This document shows, piece by piece, positions 48,353-56,692 of a stretch of DNA of 64,000 nt (the first letter of the stretch is position 1; every line of letters starts with the position of its first letter). The position numbers were made by a program, and so were the translations under genes. Source of the stretch: Cycas panzhihuaensis. Taxonomy: Eukaryota > Cycadophyta. Location of the stretch: contig CM041465.1 in NCBI GenBank assembly GCA_023213395.1, forward strand, positions 167,345,741 to 167,409,740. The letters run 5' to 3'. The notes beneath the pieces were generated by a model. It saw nothing but the letters and a program-made list of their open reading frames with translations, searched no databases and had not been told where the DNA came from.

Positions 48353-49441
48353 GGACAACTTAAATTCGTCTATGACGGACGAATGAGAGTGATCCCCCGT
48401 GAACGCCCTTTTACTAAACAAACTCGCTCTACCAGTTCAGCAAACCAAGGTTCATCCACTCATGCCTCGGCTTGCTCTATTGGGATACCTAACCCGTCCG
48501 AAGAAGACCCTGCGTCTTCTCCTCCTAGTCTCACGCGGTTCGCCCCTATTAGCATTGGGAGTTACGAGTACCTTGCTTCGTTCAGCGATGATGAGTCGCT
48601 CGACGAAGACAAGGATTGTCCTCACCCCGTCTCTTTCCTTCACGCCAATAGGTCGCACCTGCCCTGTTCTAGATCCCCGTCTAGAACCCCTCTCGTTGGT
48701 GAGGCTAGCCCTTCGTGCGTGTCACACGTCATCGCTCGTGTTGACCCGCCTATCGACATTTCTCCTTTTTCATTACCCCCCGTAGGTAATGGTTTTGAGG
48801 AATTGCCTTTCGCTCTTTTTGAGGGTCACCTTTCTGTTTTTCCTTCAGATTTCCGTGAGGAAGCTGAGCAACCCGATGGTCATCACGGTCCCGTTGCTCT
48901 CGCTCCCTCCGGTGCTTCTCCTACTCGAAGTAAGGTCATCCATGGGGTGGATTATTTCGAGGACGATGAATCCCTGCTCGAGCATCTAGCAGGCCTTGCG
49001 CCTAACCTGCCTTCTGATCACCACCGGCTTGGTCACCAGAAGATACTCGCGGTCAGATCCACGCTTGCCGATCCGATCCTGTCTCCTATTCCTCCTCCTC
49101 CCGTTGATCTTGCTCCTCTCTACTTCGAGGAGGGCAACACCATGTGCATGGGGGCAACCCAGGACGTAGTCTTGGCCCCGGGTAAGGTCATTAAGGTTGG
49201 GTTAGAATGCTCTCCTGATGAGGTAAGGGAATACTCCCTTCCATTCCAGGAGTTTCGAGACATTTTCGCATGGGATTATGCTGACATGAAGGGAATTGAC
49301 CCCTCGATTGTCACTCATAACCTCACCACCCTTCCTGGCGCATACCTGCGCGAGCAGCGTCCCCTTCACCCGAAGCTTTCTGCCACTGTCAAGATGGAGG
49401 TAGAAAAGCTTTTGGACGCTGGGCTCATTACTTCCATTGAC
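48353..49441 (+). pseudogene. Protease-RT linker and first RT residues of element F
   Basis: A 360-codon open frame (48,383-49,465) in the protease frame. It has a Ser/Pro/acidic linker with VDYFEDDESLLEHLAGLAP near 48,950 and YFEEGNTMCMGATQ near 49,120, then VREYSLPFQEFRDIFAWDYA and the RT entry VEKLLDAGLITSIDH near 49,400. In D the matching text is followed by the RT palm; here it stops after about 15 residues of RT. The long open frame suggests low age rather than function. Confidence 0.88.
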
Positions 49442-49588
49442 CATTTGACCAAATTCAAACCTTGATGGGTTGGTCCCTTTGCCATTATCAAATCCCTCGA
49501 TAATGGTGCTTACAGGATAGCCACCCTGGAAGGGCTCGAATTTGAGAAAGCCGTTAATGGGATGTTCCTTAAGAAGTTTTACGCATGA
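49442..49588 (+). pseudogene. Integrase C-terminal tail of element F, joined by deletion
   Basis: Directly after the RT entry (SIDH) the same frame reads LTKFKP*WVGPFAIIKS, DNGAYRIATLEGLEFEKAVNG and FLKKFYA with TGA at 49,586-49,588. These are the last 48 residues of a Tat integrase (D: WMGPFLVIKD, LEGLEFKRPINS, YLRKIYAW). Roughly 2.3 kb present in D (RT palm, RNase H, integrase core) is missing. The breakpoint is near 49,441. The single stop is TGA in place of Arg. Confidence 0.9.
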
Positions 49589-50444
49589 TCCCTCGGCGAT
49601 TCCTTCGCCTTGCTCCGAAACGAGCCTAAACTACCATCTTAGGTTGTCCCCATTCTTCCCAACCATGGGTAGAGTGGCAACTTAAGATGGATTCCTCCTT
49701 CTTCTTTTTGGTTCCTTCCGCGGAACCCGCGTTCCCATACTCTCTTGGGAACCCTTATGTCGTCTTGCTTGGGCATCCCCCAATCAGGGAGACACTTGGG
49801 GGCATCGTCGCCCCCCTTCCTGCCCATCGTTTCCTTCGCATATCCTGCTATGCTCTCCTGTAGACATGTACTCTGTCCTGCTCCCTAACCTCACACTTCT
49901 ATGTCGTCCTGCTCACAGCGTGTGTGTGTGCCCTGGTTAGGCGTGTGGTCATACATGGGAGGAAACGTGTGCATCATATAATAAAATATACACAACATAA
50001 AACATCTGCAACATAACATTCATAATACACAAAAATAAATATACATGTCATCCACATACGATACACAGTATCTCATATCCAAATGGGGTTCCAATCACCC
50101 CATGCATATATATATACATATCAAAAATCATATCATCATACATCCTGGGAAGCCGGTGTCCTTGCAGGGGGGGTACAATCATATGGTCCTATATATGACC
50201 CCCTGGAGGCCCGTGCTTTCCCCTGTCAGATCTGCATATACATGCCCTACTGCTGTGGCCCCGCTCCTGGGGTGCCATCTCCCGGTCTCTGTGATCCCTC
50301 TCCTAGGGACCACATGCCTCCGAGGCTCCTCCACTGGCCTCCATGCCTACACCTCGCTCTCCTCATCCCTAGGTCGTCTCGGGGTCGTCGCTGCCGTGTG
50401 GGTCCGTGTCCTGCTCCGGCTCGACCTCGAGACCATCTGCGCTA
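49589..50444. other. Spacer of element F, 3' side of the antisense gene
   Basis: No coding pattern. A short GT run lies near 49,918-49,932 and an AT-rich segment with CATAATA motifs at 49,970-50,130, which could hold the antisense gene's polyadenylation region. The plus-strand frames at 50,045-50,787 overlap the antisense gene and are shadows. Confidence 0.5.
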
Positions 50445-52250
50445 CTAGCTGATCGTGTCGCTGGATACAATCTCGCTCTCCCGGAGTGCCTCCTCTGTCA
50501 CCCTAAGACGCTCAGTGATCATTGCGAGCTGGGTTCTGCTCTCCTCATCTCCACCTGCACTACCCTGTGTCTCTAGAGCCTGTACCCACCCTCGCAGCTC
50601 ATCTCGCTCGCGTCTCGCATCATCTCTCTCCTGCTGCAGTCGTCCCTGGGATGTAGTGTGCTCTTGGGACTCTGCAGCCCATATGTCCCTCGCCCTCACC
50701 AATGGGGCGAATGCCTCTCTGTGGGCTCCCGCTGCTCTAGGCTCATCGCCTGCCTGGATGGGCGGTTGTCCCTCTACGTACACCTGAGGGAATATCTCCC
50801 TCGCCACAGCCTCTATCAGTCTCCTGATCTCTGCTGTACCTGCCAATGCAACACGCCATGCGTCAGTCTATATACCATGATCAAATCAAACCAAACATCT
50901 ATCTGGATGCTAAATGACGTTGGAAAAGGTTGGCTCTCACCTGTTGTAGCTTTGATCCTCGATCGTGACATCCTCTCCTCTTGGCTCTCCGCCCACTGCG
51001 GGTGCCTCGTCTTCAGACACCTCCTCTGCCTGGGTCCCTCTCCTCATGGGGGTGGCCCCAGCTCTCCCATCGTGATCCGTAGCCTGCGGGCCCTAGTCAT
51101 AGGTCCCCTGACCTCACCCTGCGCTCCTGATGGGCTTGCCTCCCCTCCGGCAGCCCCGGATGGACGCTCTGCCTGTCCTGCTATCCCTGAAGGACCTGTC
51201 TCCCCTGCAGGTCGTGACGAGCCGGTCCCACTATCTCCACTATCCCCGTTGTCACTACTGTCATCTCCCGCGGACACTCCTGCTCCGCCTGCCTCATCAT
51301 CGCTATCCCACCTCACCGTCCTGTAAGGCTCAGCTATGTAGTCTGGGAGGGTGAGGAGGTCTAGTGATGTCGCCTCCACTGATCGCCTGACGTGGGCCCT
51401 GTCCTCCATCCCCCTCAGTCGAGTCTGCCATCTGTGGACCATCGGGGCCTGATCTGTGATAGGGTGAGGTCTCCCCGCTGGTGCCACTGCCGCGAAGTGT
51501 TCGAAATACTAGCACTGCAACAGCGTGCTATATGATAGCCCTCCTCTGCCGGATGTCCTGATAGCGTCCAGCTGTGCGACTAGGTTCGCCGCTCGGTGCC
51601 CGATCCATCCTCTCGCCCGGCTTCGCGTGACGCATCCATCCATCCTCCGGTATCTCTCTATAGTTCATTTTGAAATGCGGAGCAGAATGCACAAGATGAT
51701 CATCTTCCTCACTCGAGGAATCCTGGATAGTAGAAGCTATGCGGAGGTGTTCTTTTCGATCCCACCGCCGGCTCACCGTGAAGAACAGGCGCCTCACATG
51801 TCTTTGCCTCGGTCTTTGGCGTCCCGAGTCTCACCGCCCTCCCCAGCCCGGAACTCCCGATGTCATGGATATCCCTCGGCGTGACCATCACATCCCCCAC
51901 CTGTGGTAGGTGGAACACATACCTCCTCCGGTCCCAATAGGACACTATATCCACCAGCAGCATCTGGTTCGACGTGTACTGAGGTGTCTTGAGGGCCTTG
52001 TACAGGCCACACCTCTCCAGCATGTCCCTATCCTCCTGAGTCATCGTCTCCATGTAACTCAGCATAGCCATACCCACGTTCTCGAGGTTATCTATCGCGA
52101 GGACAGCCTGTTCACACCAAAAACACTTCAAGTCAGTCTCATGTCAGCTATTATTACCTCTCTCTCTCTCAAATCTCTCTATGCCTGAGATTTGGGGCTC
52201 TTTTGGCCCTCATATCTAATTTTCTGCCTTCCACCGCCCGTCTGGTGCCA

Positions 52251-52270
52251 AACTTAGCGGTCGCTAAGTT
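52251..52270. repeat. Perfect inverted repeat, 9-bp arms
   Basis: AACTTAGCG, spacer GT, CGCTAAGTT. Confidence 0.9.
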
Positions 52271-52303
52271 TACGCAGGTCCCAATGATTCGGGTCCCAAG
52301 AAG

Positions 52304-52327
52304 AATGATCGCGGCACCGCGATCATT
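52304..52327. repeat. Perfect inverted repeat, 11-bp arms
   Basis: AATGATCGCGG, spacer CA, CCGCGATCATT. A very GC-rich hairpin inside intron 1 of the antisense gene, 34 bases from the other palindrome. Confidence 0.92.
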
Positions 52328-52682
52328 ACCGTGGTACGAACAGCGACCCCCTAAAGGGGGGGTTTTCTGCCCAAAAAACCAAAAAATTTCTTCTAGTGGA
52401 CCCCGTGGGGCCCACCGGACGTGGCTCCCAATGCCTGTGTCCCTGCCTCCTTCTGGGTCCGATTCGGATCCCGGGAAGCCTTCCGTTGCCCATAAGGGGT
52501 ACCTAAACTACACAAAATAACTTTAAAAACCACAAAAAGCAACAAACTTTGAACTTCAATTTGGGTCAGGTTTAGTGATTTCCACTCACTGGATCTGGTC
52601 TCGCTACTGCCATATCGTCTGGTCGGTCGTGCTGGCTCTCTCCGCTCTCCGATCCGACGGTCTGATCTCCCTCTGCGTGCCT

Positions 52683-52757
52683 CTAAAGTTGGGTAGTGCT
52701 CCGCTGCATAGGGAAATGGCTCTAGTTTCGCACGAGAGCTGGTGAAAATGAATCCAT
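52683..52757 (-). promoter_or_regulatory. Two short upstream reading frames in the antisense 5' leader
   Basis: ATG 52,757 to TAG 52,722 (11 codons, MDSFSPALVRN) and ATG 52,709 to TAG 52,683 (8 codons, MQRSTTQL) precede the exon 1 ATG at 52,613. If the inferred transcript start is right they would act as upstream ORFs. They may also be chance. Confidence 0.35.
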
Positions 52758-52771
52758 TTTCCCGTCGATTT

Positions 52772-52780
52772 CCTTATATA
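52772..52780 (-). promoter_or_regulatory. TATA box of the antisense gene (element F)
   Basis: Minus strand TATATAAGG in a GC-rich setting, 167 bases before the exon 1 ATG. Transcription would begin about 30 bases downstream, near 52,745. D has TATTTATAAG in the matching place. Confidence 0.6.
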
Positions 52781-53294
52781 GGCGGGGCCCCCAACGGGCA
52801 CTTCCTCTGTTTTTGGTCTCGCGTCAGTCGCTGGGATCGTCTCGTTGCCCCGATTACCTTTGCCTTCTGGCCCTGTCGCCAATCGCGCTATGTTGATGCC
52901 CTTTTTGCCCTCCTACAAGGGCATTTATGGTGCGTCATCATCGCGCTTTGGCGTGGCCCTTCTGATCGTTTTTGCGCTACTCCGTGCACGCCGAGTTTAT
53001 ACTCGTTTGGCTCGTTTCGCCGCCCTGGACTCATTTCCACAGTCCTCTCTTGCTCTTGGAGTCCCCAAAAGGAATGCCCCCCCACTCGGGGGCATGTCTC
53101 GCTTTCCAAAGGCGACCTTTTGGCACTCCAAGGGGTTTTTCTCCCCTCCGACGGCTCTCCGCTGGTGATCGGATTGTTTGTTCTCGCCCTGGGTTACCTC
53201 ATTGCTAGGTCCTCCTACCCTTCACAACCATTTTCTACTGACTTGTTGTGCGTTGTTTTCATCACCCATCGATTGCTTGGATTTTGTGTCGCCG
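52781..53294 (+). other. Region between antisense promoter and extra RNase H
   Basis: GC-rich, with open frames on both strands that have no recognisable domain. It may hold upstream control sequence for the antisense gene and leader sequence for the extra RNase H. The plus frame 53,178-53,294 is in frame with the RNase H but its start is not supported by similarity. Confidence 0.45.
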
Positions 53295-53713
53295 ATGTCT
53301 GTCTACATCTTTACCGACAGCGGAAGCCGCGGTAATCCTGGACCTTCTGCCGCTGCATGGATCCTCCACAGTCCTTCTGGATATAATCTCCTCCGCTCTG
53401 GGATCTTCCTCCTAGAGGCTACCAACAACGAAGCTGAGTATACAGCTGTTATTGAGGCCCTTACTGATGCTCTCCGTTTCCATCACGGACCCATTGTTTT
53501 GTTTTGTGACTCTCAAGTTGTGGTGTCCCATCTCACCCAGGTTTACCAGGTGCGATGCCCTCACTTGAGAACTCTCGCTCTAGCGGATCCCTCCTGGCCC
53601 ACTTTTCTTCTGTCGATATCCAGCATATCCCTCGGGCCCTCAACGCTGAGGCAGATAGCCTTGTTCGCCTCATCCTTGAGCGTCGCCTCTCCCTACTTGC
53701 TGATCGTCCCTGA
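53295..53713 (+). pseudogene. Second, archaeal-type RNase H (aRNH) of element F
   Basis: ATG 53,295 starts MSVYIFTDSGSRGNPGPSAA (first catalytic Asp), then EATNNEAEYTAVIEAL (catalytic Glu), GPIVLFCDSQVVVSHL (second Asp) and QVRCPHLRTLAL. A one-base frameshift near 53,580 moves to the frame with LLAHFSSVDIQHIPRALNAE and ADSLVRLILERRL (last Asp), ending at TGA 53,713. All four acidic catalytic positions are present across the two frames. Length about 139 residues, the same as in D (136 codons). It would remove RNA from RNA-DNA hybrids. It is the only enzyme of replication left in F. Confidence 0.87.
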
Positions 53714-54111
53714 GGTTTGCCTGGCCTTCCCGTCGCCCAAGCCCCAGGTCGTCTGTCACTTTGCTTTGCGATCCGTTCACATCTCTGAAACTAGGTTACT
53801 AATGAGGTAAAACTATGGTACCCACTATTTGTTCTTTATTTAGCTATGCATGTTCCTTTGCACCCTTTGTGGTGGGGGCAGCCCCCTCACCTGTCTCATT
53901 CTCCCAGTCGGTTTCCAGGTGGCCCATAAGCAGCCCCTATGTTGTCTCCACCGCCACTTTCGTGTCCACGCGTCTCGCCATGACACTCACCGGCACCCTT
54001 GCCTACTGTTATGATCTTGATTGATATATCTATATACATATGTGCTACTAACAGTTGTGTTTCCAGCATTCACCATCGCACCAGGCTTCCGAGCGAGCTC
54101 ACGCCAAGGCG
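53714..54111 (+). other. Sequence before the 3' LTR of element F
   Basis: No frame with support. The bases before the LTR (CTCACGCCAAGGCG) are not a good polypurine tract, which may mean that it is degraded or that the element uses an unusual one. Confidence 0.5.
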
Positions 54112-56687
54112 TGTTTCACAGCCAGGAATGGATACGGAATCACCGACTCAGGTAAGTGCAGGTATGTCTCTTGCATTATCATCGCTTTCTTTTACTGGAT
54201 GTTTGCTTGCGTATCTGCATGTGTATGATTTTGTGGGCGGCCTTGTAGTCGTCCACACTTATTCTTAGCCTATGACTATAGCGGGGCACACTCCCGTGAG
54301 TGTGGCACCACAGTGACCGTATTACTTCCCTTGTCGCCCTTCTCGCACTGTGATTCACTAGGTTTGCGCCACCTCACCGTGTGATGACTCATCATCGTTT
54401 GGTCAACTTGCCACCCCACTCGAGCCCTATTTTTGCTCCTTTGGACCCGTTTTGTTGGCTTGTTTGATCCCGGGTGGGTGTCTTAGCGTTATGTCGGCCT
54501 TTTCGGTTGTCTGCCCCCAACCTGGACTGGTTGGTGGGCCCCAGTCTTAGCCCTAGGTGCGTACCGCCAGATTTTTCGCGGTACCGCCAGAATATTCGCA
54601 GTATCGCGAATATTCTGGTAGTACGACTGTCTCAGATTATTTTTTAAAATCCATCGTGGCAATTTCGCATTTATTGCGAAACTGCCACGTGGCTCACGCT
54701 TTATTTCTCTTCCAGTTACGCCCTAATCGCACGGTTTAGGGTTTTTCTTGAGTACTTAAGCCCTTTTTGGCTCATTTTCAAAGATCTTTTGGCTCACTTT
54801 TGAAGTTGCTCTCAAGAAAAACACTCTCCTGCTCTGCTCTTCTCTGCTGTTTGCTGCTGCAACTGGACCTGCACCTCTTCATACAATGCCCATCTCTCCT
54901 TTGGCTTAGCTGAGACATTCTCTCAGCCCCTCAAACACCTTGGAGAGGGCTCCTTTGAAGCAGTTTCTAGTTGGTTTCTACCCAGGCAGTCTACGAGTTC
55001 CCCATTTGCAGGCGTTTCCCGTCACACTCTGTAGCAGGGCCTCAAGCCTGCTCCACTCCAAATCTGGGCTATTTTTTCCAGCCCTTCTTCGTTGTCCTTT
55101 AGCTGAGGCAAATCCCTTGCCTCCCCTTCCCAGGTACTCTTCATTTTGCACTTGTCTTTTGTGATATTTATGCTTTAGCTTATTTGTCCCTATTTGTTTC
55201 GTGAGAGTTAGTTTTTCCTCCCTTTGGAGGACTGTTCTACCACTCTCCCTGTGCTTCTTGTCTGCATTTGCTATCCAAGGCAACAGCGTTGAGGGGTTGT
55301 ATAGGTTTTGGAGAGGAGTTGGGTGGATTCCGTACCACCTTCCACGCTCCCTAGGCGGCTCTTAGCCCCCCAAAACCTCCCTCTCGCCCCGTGCTTTCCT
55401 TGGCTTGCAAACAAGGGTTTGAAGGCTCCCTTGGGTCGCCCAAACCAGCGCTGTCACAAGTTGCAGCGCTGATTTGGGACCCTTTGTTCAGGTTTGGGTG
55501 CCATCCATAGGCCCCAACTACGGGTTCTTGCTTCACCTTTGCTCCTCGGTCACCTGGTTTACTCCCCGTAGCATCCCGGTCTCCCGTGGGTATCTTTGGG
55601 TCTCTCTTGCCCCTTTTTTAGCCATTTTCCAGCCTTGGTTCTTAACTTTCTCCTCGCTGCCTTATGGCTCCTAGGGGGAGGTTGGGGCACCGTTTGCAGG
55701 AAGTAGGCCACTCCGAGGCTTGCCTTGTTGTTTCCTTTCATTTGGATCACTTTCCTTTGGTATTTTCCTTATTGGACTAATGCTAACGCATGTATATTTA
55801 GACTCTTGCTTATGTTGCTAGACATATATTGTTAGATCTTTGCGTTGCATGTTAGTGCTCTTCCTTCGGGAAGAGGGAGACCCTTGTTGCTTGCAGGTAC
55901 TCGAGACGCGCGGAGAATGTTGCCCGTTGGCCTCTCTACCGGTAAGTGCTCTTTGCATGTATCATGTTTTATGCTATCTCATTTACTAGTTAGCGTTCCT
56001 TTCCTTCCTTTGGTATTGCATTTACTTTTCCGGGGAGGGTAAGGAACCCCCTTTTTCGCCCTTTGCATCCCGATCCAGTACGTCACATGAGTGGTTGGGT
56101 GCTCCTCGTGGAGGCTACGTCATCTCGCACACCTTCGGCTCAGGTGCACGCCTCCTTCCTCTTCGCTACCCTTGTCCTTCCTTTTATCCCTTTCTTAGTA
56201 ATTAGAACATTGAAAGATTAAAAGGGGAAATTGCTTTTGTATTTGTTTGCTTTGTTGCATGCACCCTCTACTACCCGTAGGAAAGATTGTAAGAGTTTTC
56301 TTTGTCCTTACCTTTCCTTCCTTTTTCTTAACCGCACGAGCGCCTTGCTTCCCAGATTGCTCGTACATCCAGTCAGGTTGTGTAGGATTGCTCTTGGCCT
56401 ATCTCCAGTAGGCCTTCTCTTCCCCCCTTCTGGCCACCCAAGGGTGGGAGGGTCCTATTCCCAGGTCAACTCAGGTTCGTCCTACGTACCTTCGCCCCTT
56501 GCTCAAGGTGGTGAAGGGTCACCCAATAGTAGCCATACTCCATTGCAGATCCCGAACTCGCTCGGCCTCCCACAAGACGGCACTCTGCGTGGTAGTTATC
56601 CGCATTTTAGGTTCCACTTTCTATCATTTCATCACTTACTCCTCCCACGCCTATCAGTTAGGTAGTTATCCCATAGCAGCGCGTCCA
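54112..56687 (+). repeat. 3' LTR of element F
   Basis: Starts TGTTTCACAGCC and ends GCGCGTCCA, followed by target duplication CCTAC. Compared with the 5' LTR it keeps a longer U3 repeat region (54,560-54,620). Open frames in it (54,557-56,665) mirror those in the 5' LTR and are not genes. Confidence 0.95.
54587..54618 (+). promoter_or_regulatory. 13-bp-arm inverted repeat in F's 3' LTR U3
   Basis: CCAGAATATTCGC, loop AGTATC, GCGAATATTCTGG: a perfect inverted repeat, preceded by TTTTTCGCGGTACCGCCAG. The 5' LTR has a shortened version at 43,068-43,095. Confidence 0.65.
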
Positions 56688-56692
56688 CCTAC

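Larger units (their letters stand above)
52108..52589 (-). other. Intron 1 of the antisense gene, with two perfect palindromes
   Basis: 482 bases with donor GTGAGT and acceptor TTTTTGGTGTGAACAG. Exon 1 (24 nt) and exon 2 join in phase 0. It contains two hairpin-forming inverted repeats at 52,251-52,270 and 52,304-52,327. The matching intron of D is about 324 bases. Splicing is inferred from the sites and conservation, not observed. Confidence 0.6.
50445..52613 (-). pseudogene. Antisense plant-mobile-domain gene of element F, with introns
   Basis: Inferred structure on the minus strand: exon 1 52,613-52,590 (MAVARPDP), intron 1 52,589-52,108 (GTGAGT...AACAG), exon 2 52,107-50,941, intron 2 50,940-50,840 (GTGAGA...GGCAG), exon 3 50,839-50,445. 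Exon 2 opens in phase 0 with AVLAIDNLENVGMAMLSYME, then LERCGLYKALKTP, WDRRRYVFHLPQVGDV and VTPRDIHDI, the pattern of the plant mobile domain. The domain is cut short by frameshifts near 51,850. The rest of exon 2 is Ser/Gly/Asp-rich with an RRLRI stretch. Exon 3 reads EIRRLIEAVAREIFPQVYVE, then a probable coiled coil (QQERDDARRERDELRGW). A TGA near 51,043 and frame changes break it. The role is unknown; it opposes gag-pol transcription. Confidence 0.72.
42607..56687 (+). mobile_element. Young GC-rich Tat retrotransposon F, internally deleted
   Basis: A 14.08-kb element with two alignable LTRs (2517 and 2576 bp) and a perfect 5-bp target duplication CCTAC (42,602-42,606 and 56,688-56,692). 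It is rich in CpG and GC, unlike all its surroundings. It lies in element E's gag in the same orientation. Internal order: primer site, gag, protease, linker, RT entry fused to the integrase C-terminus, antisense mobile-domain gene, extra RNase H. It lacks the RT palm, RNase H and integrase core, so it cannot move without help. Confidence 0.96.

Noticed and set aside
47993-48421. 142-codon minus-strand frame
   Set aside because: Mirror of the protease coding sequence, which is clear on the plus strand.
50658-51326. 222-codon plus-strand frame
   Set aside because: Overlaps the antisense mobile-domain gene, whose minus-strand translation carries the recognisable domain and splice sites; the plus frame is Pro/Ser-rich with no match.
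52742-53168. Plus-strand frames (197 and 107 codons) before the extra RNase H
   Set aside because: No domain, overlapping frames on both strands in GC-rich DNA; the RNase H start at 53,295 is supported by the D counterpart instead.
42607-56687. GC-rich block as a host gene island or organelle/bacterial insert
   Set aside because: The block is exactly bounded by LTRs and a target duplication and its coding content is Tat gag-pol; high GC reflects its young age.
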